From NCBI GenBank assembly GCA_029051835.1, contig JAIDKJ010000213.1, forward strand, positions 1 through 10,602: a DNA stretch of 10,602 nt, in the 5' to 3' direction. This DNA is from Paramuribaculum sp. Lineage in GTDB: Bacteria; Bacteroidota; Bacteroidia; Bacteroidales; Muribaculaceae. The position numbers and the translations under genes were made by a program. The notes under the pieces are model-generated. The model did no database searches. It saw nothing but the letters and a program-made list of their open reading frames with translations, and was not told the origin of the DNA. How positions within the stretch are numbered: the stretch's first letter is position 1; each line of letters begins with the position of its first letter. Positions 1 to 6,684 of the stretch are shown piece by piece.

Positions 1-572
1 CTATATGGCGCGGGCAATTTTTCATCAAAATTGGTAAGGGCATGACCACGTTTTCCGTATAGATTATCATCTATTTCGGCATCAAGTTCAGGACGGCTCA
101 AATCATTTCTGATGGTTTCATCGATATAGAAAAGTGCCTCTTCAACGGATTTGCTACGAGTAAAAATGACTATGTGATGTCCCCACGGAACCATGCCGAA
201 ATCAGTAGGCATCTCAAATTCGTCAACGAGTCGTTGACGAATTACATCACTCTGATTATAAAACTCATACCAGCGTTTGGTGTACTTGATGTTCGTGACG
301 GAAAAACCTGTCTGACCGGGGAAAGCAGTCTTGAGGTCAAGACTGAGGCAATCGAAGAATGCGCTTCCCCATTGTGCCGCCTTATGAAGTTTTGAAATAT
401 CACGGCCCATAGACCAATAATATTCCAGCAGAGTCGTATTGACCTTGACAGCTGCTTTTATCTGCGATCTGCGGAAACGCTCTTTCAACGTGGTCAAAAG
501 CTGGGCATATTCCTTACCCGCAATAATGGTATCACGTTTTACAAATGTAGGTGTGTTATCTGTCTTTGCCAT
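1..572 (-). CDS. DUF1016/YhcG-family PDDEXK nuclease-domain protein, N-terminal part (cut at window edge)
   Basis: 190 complete codons are visible; the 3' end lies beyond base 1. The ATG at 572-570 is the first possible start: an in-frame TAA lies ten codons upstream. The translation begins MAKTDNTPTFVKRD and carries the hallmarks of the DUF1016 N-terminal domain: YYWSMGRDI, then WGSAFFDCLSLDLKTAFPGQ, GFSVTNIKYTKRWYEFY, VPWGHHIVI, and LYGKRGHALTNFDEKLPAPY just at the edge. Known family members are about 350 residues long, with this helical N-terminal part followed by a PDDEXK nuclease fold, so the catalytic half is missing here only because the window ends. Family members are often found in or beside type I restriction-modification loci and are thought to act on DNA; the exact role is unsettled. 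Hand counts give 45 G+C in bases 61-180 (38%), lower than the downstream genes, which fits an accessory or acquired gene. Family call is firm, function is inference. Confidence 0.88.
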   Translation of the reverse strand, partial: MAKTDNTPTFVKRDTIIAGKEYAQLLTTLKERFRRSQIKAAVKVNTTLLEYYWSMGRDISKLHKAAQWGSAFFDCLSLDLKTAFPGQTGFSVTNIKYTKRWYEFYNQSDVIRQRLVDEFEMPTDFGMVPWGHHIVIFTRSKSVEEALFYIDETIRNDLSRPELDAEIDDNLYGKRGHALTNFDEKLPAPY

Positions 573-706
573 TGGATAATGTGGGAAACTCCGGTTTCGT
601 TATGAGAGGCCGATCAAAGCCTTTAAGCACTTGCGTTGGAGTTTTCAGTGTTTTTACGACTTCCGCTTGTTATGTTTTGAATATCTTGCACACTATGATT
701 CTATTG

Positions 707-714
707 CAAAATTA
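707..714 (-). promoter_or_regulatory. Bacteroidetes -7 promoter box for the DUF1016 gene
   Basis: On the minus strand this reads TAATTTTG, a full match to the TAnnTTTG -7 consensus of the Bacteroidetes primary sigma factor. It sits about 135 bases upstream of the ATG at 572. No good TTTG -33 box is visible at the expected spacing, so the call rests on one box in an AT-rich intergenic stretch. Confidence 0.45.
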
Positions 715-798
715 ATGTTTTTTCGCGATATTAATAGTCTGTAAGTCTTAAAATTTGCTATTGACAGGCACCGTCACGAGAGTATAGATATATGGCAC

Positions 799-829
799 AA
801 AAAAGCCAGGACCGGCGGCCCTGGCTTTT
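799..829 (-). terminator. Rho-independent terminator of the LRR protein gene
   Basis: AAAAGCCAGG (801-810) and CCTGGCTTTT (820-829) form a perfect 10-bp stem with a 9-base loop. On the minus strand the stem is followed by a run of six T (804-799). It lies 26 bases after the stop codon of the minus-strand LRR gene. The plus strand also has four T after the stem, so it may act weakly both ways. Confidence 0.85.
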
Positions 830-854
830 GTTAGGATTGTTTGGGGGAGGGTTG

Positions 855-3731
855 TCAGTTGACGAGCACCTTCTTGCCGCCGATGATGTAGATGCCGGGT
901 GCGAGGCCTGCTATGTCGTCGTCGGTGGCAGCGCGCTTGATGAGCATTCCGTTGATGCTGTATACGTCGCGCGGTGCGTTGCCGGTGGTTTCGTCGCGTT
1001 TTACGTTGTTGATGCCCGAGGGTGTGCCCTTGCGGTAGATCTTCAGGCGGGCGCTCGAACTGATGGCCGGAAGGCGCAGCAGTTCGCCGTCGAGGCGGTC
1101 GGTGACATCCTGGCCGTTATATTCAATCTTGATGATTTCTATTCCGGGCTTAGGCGCGACGCGCACCACGTAGCCGTTGTTGTTCTCGCCTACGGTCATC
1201 TGACTGCCGTTGTCGATACGCACGAATGTGGAGAGAGCCTTCTCCTGAGCTGCGCCGGTGTTGGCGCGGGCTTCGGCGCGTGCCATGGCTACTCGTGCCT
1301 CTATGTCGGGGCGTCCGGCGCGCGATGCCGGTTCAGCCTCTTCGTCATCCGTGCCGAAGAAGTTTTCGTCGCGGGCGCGGTCTTCGGCCTCCTGTTCCTG
1401 CTCCTCTGTGATCGACTCTACGGTTTCCTCATATTTGCCGGTTTCTACGGCGCTGATCTCTACGTCGTCCTCCTCGCCCTCAGGGGTTACGACTGTTTCG
1501 CCGTTCTCGTCGATCTGCTCGGGCTGAAGTGTGAGCGAGTTGGTGAGCTGGGTGAATGCGCCCCATCCCGGAGCATTGAGATAGTTGCGGAACGACTGGA
1601 CGGGGATCGAAACCACACAGTCGCGGGTCGGCACCTGAGAGAAAGCGTTCTCGCCTACGGTCGGGGGTGTCACGGCCGGCACGGATATGCCAGCCAGATG
1701 GTTGCATCCTACGAATGCACTCTCACCGATTGTAGTCAGCTTGCTCGACAGATTGACGTTGACCAGTTTTGTGCAAGAGGCGAATGCATTGCCGCTTATC
1801 TCCGTGATTCCCGAAGGGAGATCGGCCGAGATGATATTGGCGCCTTCGAAAGAGCATCTTCCGATTGACGTCAATGACTTGGGGAAGGCGATGAAATTGA
1901 CTGACGTATTGTAAAAAGCATTGTCGCCGATTTTGACGAGGGTGGCCGGAAGAGTCACATTGCGCAGCTTTGTGCACTGAGAGAAACTCTGGTAGGGGAG
2001 TTCGGTGAACAGAGCCTCCGACATATCCATGTCGATGAGGCGTGTACAGCCTTCGAATGCCCTTGAGCCAATCTCCTCTACTGCCGGCAGTGAGGTGATC
2101 TGGAGGCTGCGGCAACCGGTGAATGCGTTATTGCCAATGGTGCGGAGCGATGCAGGCAGTTCTGAAAGCTGCAGGGAATAGCATTCCATAAACGCATTGT
2201 GTCCTATTGACTCTATGCCGTCGGGGAGCGACGGAATGTTGATGTTGATGCATCCCTCGAACGCAGCGTCGCCTATTGTTTTGGTCTTTTCGGGAAGCTT
2301 GATGTCAAGCAGATGGGCGTTGTTCTGGAAAGCTCCGGCCGGTATCGCGGTATTGCTGACGGCGGAGAGGTCGAGGCTGTAGCAGCTGACGAGGTTGCGG
2401 CGGATTATGGTCCAGTCGTCATCGGCGAGCGGTCCGCTGACTGTCAGACGTGTGATTGCGCCTGGCATCTCGCCGGTCTGCATCCGTATCTCTTCGGCCA
2501 AAGGATATTCGCCCGACATGTAGACGGTGCGCGTTGTCGTCTTGTTCTCTACGATATTGAATCCCTTCCAGTTGGGATCGGCCTTGTATTCGTCGTCGCT
2601 GTTCTCTGGCACGAGCACGAGTATGTTGTAGGCCTCATCCTCGGTGTAGCCCATACGTTCTGATTTCAGCTCTGGAGGTGTTGGTGACACGAGTGTCAGC
2701 ATCTTCAGATTGTCGCCGAAGGCGCGGTCGTTGATCTCTTTTACCGCAGAGCCGATGGTGAAGCGGGCGAGTCCTTGAAAAGCGTTGGTGCCGATCGTTT
2801 CCAGATTGTCAAGAGTGTTGAATCCGATCGACCACAGGCTCGGGAAGCAGTTATCGCCGATTGATACGAGTGATGACGGAAGGTTGACACGCTCGAGCTG
2901 AGAGTATCGGAACGCCTCTTTGCCTATCGTTTCCAGACCCTCCGGAAGTTCAACCTCTTTCAGCCCGCATGCATAGAATGCTAATTCTTCTATGTTTTTC
3001 AACTGATTGTTGAAATACACCATGCTTAGTTTTCGGCACTCCTGAAACGCATTTTGTTTGATGGAGGTGACGGACGACGGTATTTGTATTGTTGATAGAT
3101 TCGTGCAGCCGTGGAATAGGCCGTCCGGTATCGCAGTGAGGTTTTCCGGCAATATGGCGGATTCAAGATTTTCACAAAAGCGAAACGTTTCGTTTCCGAG
3201 CAGTGTCACAGAGTTCGGTACGACTATGGAGCGCAAACCTGCGGCGTCAAACGCCAAGGAGCCAATCGTCTCGACGGTTTCGGGAATAGTTAGGTCCGTC
3301 AATGATTTGCAACTGCTGAAAGAGGATGGTGAAATGGTGATCAGACCATCCGGAAGAGTAACCGATCGCAGGTTGCGGCAGCTAATAAAAGCGTCCGCTC
3401 CGATGACTGTAATACCTTCGGGAATTACGACAGATTTCAAATCCTCGTTTTCTCGGAAAGCCCAAAAACCTATCTCCACCACCTTATATCCGTTGGCTGT
3501 AGCAGGGATGATTAGATCTCCCTTAACGGTGTTCCCCGGGTAATTGTAGTAGCCTTCTGTGAGATAGTCCCACCAGCCGGATTTTGTACGGCAGGTCTTG
3601 TCCTCCTCGCTTATGACGGTGTAGGTGAGGGTCTGTCCTTCGTGGGTGAAGGTGAAGTCGTCGCCGTCGTTGGCTTTCAGCTGCGGCAGGGCGACGAGCA
3701 TCATGACTGCAGAGAGTAGTAGTTTTTTCAT
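855..3731 (-). CDS. BspA-like leucine-rich repeat surface protein
   Basis: 958 residues from ATG 3731-3729; a GTG two codons upstream would only add MR, and MKKLLLSAVMMLVALPQLKA is a standard signal peptide. Residues ~25-80 form the usual Bacteroidales lead-in module (GQTLTYTV, GYYNYPGNTV, GDLIIPA). Two blocks of BspA/TpLRR (LRR_5) repeats follow, residues ~85-350 and ~450-695, with units of about 23 residues of the form L..v.LP..l..IG..AF..C. Each block ends in a PP-containing cap (PTPPEL; VTPPTVGENAF). Residues ~740-800 are strongly acidic, ~800-835 Ala/Arg/Glu-rich, then a beta-type module (~845-900), and a tail ending GLAPGIYIIGGKKVLVN that resembles a short type IX sorting-type end. BspA relatives are exported and bind host proteins or other cells; the ligand here is unknown. 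Whether the tail is a true type IX signal is inference. Single-gene unit with its own terminator. Confidence 0.93.
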   Translation of the reverse strand: MKKLLLSAVMMLVALPQLKANDGDDFTFTHEGQTLTYTVISEEDKTCRTKSGWWDYLTEGYYNYPGNTVKGDLIIPATANGYKVVEIGFWAFRENEDLKSVVIPEGITVIGADAFISCRNLRSVTLPDGLITISPSSFSSCKSLTDLTIPETVETIGSLAFDAAGLRSIVVPNSVTLLGNETFRFCENLESAILPENLTAIPDGLFHGCTNLSTIQIPSSVTSIKQNAFQECRKLSMVYFNNQLKNIEELAFYACGLKEVELPEGLETIGKEAFRYSQLERVNLPSSLVSIGDNCFPSLWSIGFNTLDNLETIGTNAFQGLARFTIGSAVKEINDRAFGDNLKMLTLVSPTPPELKSERMGYTEDEAYNILVLVPENSDDEYKADPNWKGFNIVENKTTTRTVYMSGEYPLAEEIRMQTGEMPGAITRLTVSGPLADDDWTIIRRNLVSCYSLDLSAVSNTAIPAGAFQNNAHLLDIKLPEKTKTIGDAAFEGCININIPSLPDGIESIGHNAFMECYSLQLSELPASLRTIGNNAFTGCRSLQITSLPAVEEIGSRAFEGCTRLIDMDMSEALFTELPYQSFSQCTKLRNVTLPATLVKIGDNAFYNTSVNFIAFPKSLTSIGRCSFEGANIISADLPSGITEISGNAFASCTKLVNVNLSSKLTTIGESAFVGCNHLAGISVPAVTPPTVGENAFSQVPTRDCVVSIPVQSFRNYLNAPGWGAFTQLTNSLTLQPEQIDENGETVVTPEGEEDDVEISAVETGKYEETVESITEEQEQEAEDRARDENFFGTDDEEAEPASRAGRPDIEARVAMARAEARANTGAAQEKALSTFVRIDNGSQMTVGENNNGYVVRVAPKPGIEIIKIEYNGQDVTDRLDGELLRLPAISSSARLKIYRKGTPSGINNVKRDETTGNAPRDVYSINGMLIKRAATDDDIAGLAPGIYIIGGKKVLVN

Positions 3732-3808
3732 TCGCACTGGTTTTAGGGGTTGATGATGTGATAGTTTGTTCAGGTAGGCCCCTCCCTGATGCGATATGAT
3801 TAGATTAT

Positions 3809-3908
3809 AAAAAGATTGCGTGGGGCCATCACCGGATGTCCGTCCCGCCGACTGAGGCCCTGGAATTGCCCATCACCGCAGAACGGACAACGCAGAAGCC
3901 TCACGCAA
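3809..3908 (-). other. Candidate structured RNA or attenuator: long stem followed by T-run
   Basis: Bases 3816-3826 and 3898-3908 are complementary over 11 positions with one non-Watson-Crick pair (G-U on plus, A-C on minus). Nested inside, TGTCCGT (3837-3843) pairs perfectly with ACGGACA (3883-3889), and a third small helix (TGA-GGC with GCC-CA-TCA) closes the centre. On the minus strand the stem is followed after two bases by five T (3813-3809), as in an intrinsic terminator. It lies about 80 bases upstream of the LRR start. It could be the end of a separate small RNA or an attenuator in the LRR leader. The G-U pair would favour the plus strand, the T-run the minus strand, so strand is not settled. 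Confidence 0.4.
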
Positions 3909-4152
3909 ATATGTGATCACCGGACACGACGCGCTCGCGCGTATCATGCCGGATAGTGCACATATCCACATAAGCCATCTACCGTTGTCTCATTCCTGAC
4001 GGTGAGTTGAAATTTTCCAGGTTTCAGTCGGTCAAGAAAGAGCGCCGAGTAAACGCTTTCGTTATGTATTTGCCAAGGCTTGCAGGCCATGGCGTTTACG
4101 CTGCATCCCTCCCACTCAACCCTTACCGGGCTTCTGCGAGCGGCATGCAACG

Positions 4153-4160
4153 CAAATTTA
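4153..4160 (-). promoter_or_regulatory. Possible minus-strand -7 promoter box
   Basis: Reads TAAATTTG on the minus strand, matching TAnnTTTG. Transcription from here would start near 4147 and run left toward the stem at 3816-3908 and the LRR gene. No TTTG -33 box is seen at 19-21 bases, and the surroundings are AT-rich, so chance is possible. Confidence 0.3.
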
Positions 4161-4209
4161 ATATATTTTTTGTTACCGCGGGTAGTCGCCGGATTTTTTT
4201 TAACATAAT

Positions 4210-4217
4210 GGGGGGGG
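4210..4217 (+). repeat. G8 homopolymer tract upstream of the GH16 promoter
   Basis: Eight consecutive G lie 17 bases upstream of the -33 box of the GH16 promoter, preceded by a T8 run that ends at 4201. It is a short mononucleotide repeat of the kind prone to length change during replication. No function is shown. Confidence 0.6.
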
Positions 4218-4234
4218 TTGAGGGGTGATTTGGC

Positions 4235-4265
4235 GTTGAATTGAAAGAAATATTGTGTAAATTTG
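4235..4265 (+). promoter_or_regulatory. Bacteroidetes -33/-7 promoter of the GH16 gene
   Basis: GTTG (4235-4238) and TAAATTTG (4258-4265) are separated by 19 bases, which matches the TTTG-N19-21-TAnnTTTG pattern of Bacteroidetes promoters with one mismatch in the -33 box. Transcription would begin about 4270, giving a leader of about 130 bases before the ATG at 4399. This is the best promoter in the window. Confidence 0.75.
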
Positions 4266-4288
4266 CAGAAAATCAGGCCGGGATAGGT

Positions 4289-4346
4289 TTTTGCCGGGCA
4301 TTGTCAAGAACAAGCATTGCCGGGAAGCATTCTATTGTCGGCAAAA
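4289..4346 (+). promoter_or_regulatory. Structured 5' leader of the GH16 mRNA
   Basis: TTTTGCCG (4289-4296) pairs perfectly with CGGCAAAA (4339-4346). Inside, GGCATTGT (4297-4304) pairs with ACAA (4310-4313) and TGCC (4318-4321) around a 4-base bulge. The element starts about 20 bases after the predicted transcription start and ends 52 bases before the ATG, so it does not cover the start codon. It matches no riboswitch I know; it may stabilise the mRNA or respond to a regulator. Confidence 0.4.
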
Positions 4347-4398
4347 TAAGACTATTATTACTCCAAACAAATATTACTCCAAAACAAAATCAAAAAAA

Positions 4399-5220
4399 AT
4401 GCGTTTCAAACGTTTCCTTATTCCTGCCATGGCGTTTATGGCTCTGGCCGTGGTGTCATGTGCGAAGACCGAACAGAAGTCCGACGAATGGAAGCTCGTA
4501 TGGTCAGAAGAGTTTGACTATGACGGTCAGGCCGACACTACGGTGTGGTCGAGAATCCCCAAAGGCACTCCCGACTGGTGTGCTCACATGTCGTCGGACG
4601 ACCGTCTGTATGAGATGCGCGACGGCAACGCCGTGCTCAAGGGTATAGCCGACAGCGCCGGAACGGCCGGCCCGGTGGAATATCTCACCGGCGGCATCTA
4701 CACCAAGGGCAAGAAGTCGTTTTTCGGCGGACGTCTGGAGATACGCGCCAAGCTGCAGGGTGCGCGTGGCGCATGGCCTGCGATCTGGATGCTTCCGGAG
4801 CCTTCGGCGTCGGAGGAGTATGGCAGCTGCCAGTGGCCTTACGGTGGTGAGATCGACATTATGGAGCGTCTTAACTCCGACTCGATAGCCTACCAGACCG
4901 TCCACTCCGATTATACGTATAATAAGGGCATGAATGATCCCGTGCCGTCGCGCACCGGTGTCATTGATCCTGACGATTACAATGTGTATGCGGTGGAGAT
5001 GTATCCCGACAGCGTGAGGTTCTTTATCAACGACACGCATGTCAACACCTATCCGCGCATCGAGGGCGCCGACGCTGCCAGTCAGTTCCCATACTATCGT
5101 CCGATGTATCTGATGATCGACATGCAGCTCGGCGGCCAGTGGGTGGGCCGTGTGTTCCCCGAGGATCTGCCCGTAGAGATGCTCGTCGACTGGGTCCGCT
5201 ACTATGAGCGTCCTGAATAA
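4399..5220 (+). CDS. GH16 family beta-glucanase, lipoprotein
   Basis: 273 residues. The ATG at 4399 follows an A-rich stretch without a Shine-Dalgarno, usual for Bacteroidetes, and gives a lipoprotein signal MRFKRFLIPAMAFMALAVVS with the acylated Cys at 21. The rest is one glycoside hydrolase 16 domain (~33-271). The catalytic motif GEIDIME is at 150-156: Glu151 is the expected nucleophile, Asp153 the helper, Glu156 the acid/base; the extra Met marks the bulged type found in laminarinases and related enzymes. GAWPAIWML (124-132) is the conserved Trp-rich substrate strand, and VDWVRYYE ends the fold as is typical. Family members cut internal beta-1,3 or mixed beta-1,3/1,4-glucans; which one cannot be read here. 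The position outside any visible SusC/SusD pair is unusual for a polysaccharide-use enzyme and suggests a stand-alone gene with its own promoter, leader and terminator. Cell location is surface or periplasm. Confidence 0.95.
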   Translation: MRFKRFLIPAMAFMALAVVSCAKTEQKSDEWKLVWSEEFDYDGQADTTVWSRIPKGTPDWCAHMSSDDRLYEMRDGNAVLKGIADSAGTAGPVEYLTGGIYTKGKKSFFGGRLEIRAKLQGARGAWPAIWMLPEPSASEEYGSCQWPYGGEIDIMERLNSDSIAYQTVHSDYTYNKGMNDPVPSRTGVIDPDDYNVYAVEMYPDSVRFFINDTHVNTYPRIEGADAASQFPYYRPMYLMIDMQLGGQWVGRVFPEDLPVEMLVDWVRYYERPE

Positions 5221-5240
5221 GGATCGGCATTGACCGACGT

Positions 5241-5302
5241 AAAAACGGATCACCCCGGAGGCTGAAACCTGACTTCAAGCCTCCGGGGTGATCCGTTTTT
5301 TT
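5241..5302. terminator. Bidirectional terminator between GH16 and hflX
   Basis: Bases 5241-5263 and 5278-5300 form a perfect 23-bp stem (AAAAACGGATCACCCCGGAG... side) with a 14-base loop. Seven T follow on the plus strand (5296-5302) and five T on the minus strand (5245-5241). It lies between the stop codons of two convergent genes, 20 bases after GH16 and 26 bases after hflX, so it most likely ends both transcripts. Confidence 0.93.
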
Positions 5303-5328
5303 CTATGATGTACGGGTGGCGGCGATTT

Positions 5329-6564
5329 TCACTCGCTCTCCTCTTCTTCGGCCAGGTTGTCGTAGGTCTGGAAGAGAAAATCGTTGTAGGGGAAGCGTGT
5401 GAGGTGGATCTGTTTGGCGCGCTCGTAGAGTTTGCGCTTGAGCTCGTCGATGTTGATCCCCTTGCGTGCGGAGATAAACACAGCGTCCTCTCCCATGCGG
5501 CTCATCCAGCTCTGCTTCAGGTCGTCGAGCGACAGGTTTTCGCGACGTGTCGGAGTCAGGTCGTCGGCATCCTTGGGGGTGTAGGTGAAGGCGTCGATCT
5601 TGTTGAACACCATGATCATAGGCTTGTCGGCCGAGCCGCACACTTCGGCCAGGGTGCGGTTGACCACCTCGATCTGCTCCTCGAAGTTGGGGTGGGAAAT
5701 GTCCACCACGTGGAGCAGCAGGTCGGCCTCGCGCACTTCGTCGAGGGTCGATTTGAAGGAGTCGACAAGGTGCGTCGGCAGTTTGCGGATGAAGCCGACG
5801 GTGTCGGTGAGCAGAAACGGCAGATTGTCGATGATCACCTTGCGCACGGTGGTGTCGAGGGTGGCGAACAGCTTGTTTTCGGCAAACACGTCGCTCTTGC
5901 TCAGCAGGTTCATCAGCGTCGACTTGCCCACGTTGGTGTAGCCTACGAGAGCCACTCGGGTGAGCTTGCCACGGTTTTTGCGCTGTATCGACTTCTGTCG
6001 GTCGATGGCTCTCAGCTCCTCTTTGAGGCGCGAGATCTTGTCGAGGATGATGCGTCGGTCGGTCTCGATCTGTGTTTCGCCGGGTCCGCGCATTCCGATG
6101 CCTCCCCGCTGGCGTTCGAGGTGGGTCCACATGCGGGTGAGGCGTGGCAGCAGATACTGGTACTGGGCCAGCTCCACCTGTGTGCGGGCGTTGGCGGTGC
6201 GTGCGCGCTTGGCGAATATGTCGAGAATGAGTCCGGTGCGGTCGAGCACCTTGATCTTTAGCTCTTTTTCGATGTTGGCCACCTGTTTCGACGAGAGGTC
6301 GTCGTCGAAGATCGCCATCGCTATGTCATTGTCCTCGGTATATTGGCGTATCTCTTCGAGCTTGCCTGATCCGACGAAGGTGCGTGAGTCGGGTCCGTTC
6401 ATCTTCTGTGTGAACTTGCGCGCGGTGACAGCTCCGGCCGTATCGGCCAGAAATTCCAGTTCGTCGAGATATTCCTTGGCGCGCGCCTCGTTCTGGGCCG
6501 GAGTGATCAGGCCTACGAGTATGGCGCGTTCGGGTGCGTCGGTGGCGGTGGGGAGATCTTTCAT
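5329..6564 (-). CDS. hflX: GTPase HflX
   Basis: 411 residues from ATG 6564-6562; a TTG 12 codons upstream would overlap the promoter and is less likely. The HflX-specific N-terminal domain occupies ~1-195, with the signature GGIGMRGPGETQIETDRR at 154-171 and a coiled linker (~165-198). The G domain follows: P-loop GYTNVGKS (208-215), switch I around FATLDTT (233-239), DTVG (254-257), NKID (321-324) and SAR (365-367). All GTP-binding motifs are intact. The length fits the family; the C terminus ends in a short acidic tail. HflX binds the large ribosomal subunit, hydrolyses GTP (and ATP in some species), and splits or rescues stalled ribosomes under stress such as heat. It is transcribed alone, divergent from the AsmA-like gene and convergent with GH16. 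The identification is secure; the stress role in this organism is by homology. Confidence 0.97.
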   Translation of the reverse strand: MKDLPTATDAPERAILVGLITPAQNEARAKEYLDELEFLADTAGAVTARKFTQKMNGPDSRTFVGSGKLEEIRQYTEDNDIAMAIFDDDLSSKQVANIEKELKIKVLDRTGLILDIFAKRARTANARTQVELAQYQYLLPRLTRMWTHLERQRGGIGMRGPGETQIETDRRIILDKISRLKEELRAIDRQKSIQRKNRGKLTRVALVGYTNVGKSTLMNLLSKSDVFAENKLFATLDTTVRKVIIDNLPFLLTDTVGFIRKLPTHLVDSFKSTLDEVREADLLLHVVDISHPNFEEQIEVVNRTLAEVCGSADKPMIMVFNKIDAFTYTPKDADDLTPTRRENLSLDDLKQSWMSRMGEDAVFISARKGINIDELKRKLYERAKQIHLTRFPYNDFLFQTYDNLAEEEESE

Positions 6565-6588
6565 GCGTGGTTGTTTGTTTATCAGATG

Positions 6589-6596
6589 CAAAATTA
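6589..6596 (-). promoter_or_regulatory. -7 promoter box of hflX
   Basis: Reads TAATTTTG on the minus strand, a full TAnnTTTG match, 25 bases upstream of the hflX ATG. The predicted leader is only about 20 bases. No clear -33 TTTG is visible. Confidence 0.55.
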
Positions 6597-6609
6597 ACAA
6601 ATAATTCAG

Positions 6610-6617
6610 TAATTTTG
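6610..6617 (+). promoter_or_regulatory. -7 promoter box of the AsmA-like/HAD operon
   Basis: TAATTTTG on the plus strand matches TAnnTTTG and lies 67 bases before the ATG at 6685. It is 13 bases from the oppositely oriented hflX box, so the two promoters face away from each other and their polymerase footprints overlap. Confidence 0.55.
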
Positions 6618-6684
6618 TGCGGGAAATGCATGCTTGATTTGTATGATGAAGTCAATCACCCCCTAATTCGCGAACCGATATACA

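Larger units (their letters stand above)
3732..4398. other. 667-base intergenic region between divergent LRR and GH16 genes
   Basis: No convincing protein gene is present. From left to right it contains: the short leader of the LRR gene (A/T-rich near 3795-3815, including TATAAT on the minus strand but no TAnnTTTG box); a large stem at 3816-3908; a strong small hairpin ACGCG-CTCG-CGCGT at 3929-3942; an 8-bp inverted repeat GTAAACGC/GCGTTTAC at 4049-4056 and 4092-4099; a minus-strand -7 box at 4153-4160; T-runs and a G8 tract around 4166-4217; and the promoter and leader of the GH16 gene. I recognise no tRNA, tmRNA, RNase P, SRP or known riboswitch consensus on either strand. The density of inverted repeats is higher than in the other gaps of the window. 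Confidence 0.6.

Noticed and set aside
792..1868. 358-codon plus-strand open frame opposite the LRR gene
   Set aside because: It lies antisense to the C-terminal part of a clear LRR protein and starts inside its terminator; a GC-rich shadow frame.
3816..3908. Small transposon-like element with 11-bp inverted ends
   Set aside because: No target-site duplication flanks the ends and the inner part also pairs as nested helices, so a folded RNA or terminator fits better.
3944..4150. 68-codon minus-strand reading frame in the gap, starting with TTG
   Set aside because: It has a rare start, no ribosome-binding signal, begins only three bases from a -7-like box, and the protein resembles no family I know. 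It overlaps inverted repeats that fit a non-coding role better.
4172..4202. Terminator-like CCG...CGG followed by eight T
   Set aside because: Only about three base pairs can form before the T-run; no gene ends upstream of it on the plus strand.
4007..4228. 73-codon plus-strand reading frame in the gap
   Set aside because: It runs through T-runs and the G8 tract and overlaps the promoter region of GH16; composition is not protein-like.
3732..4398. Known RNA genes (tRNA, tmRNA, RNase P, 4.5S, 6S) or known riboswitches
   Set aside because: I looked for their conserved cores on both strands and found none; 6S RNA cannot be fully excluded by eye because its sequence is poorly conserved.
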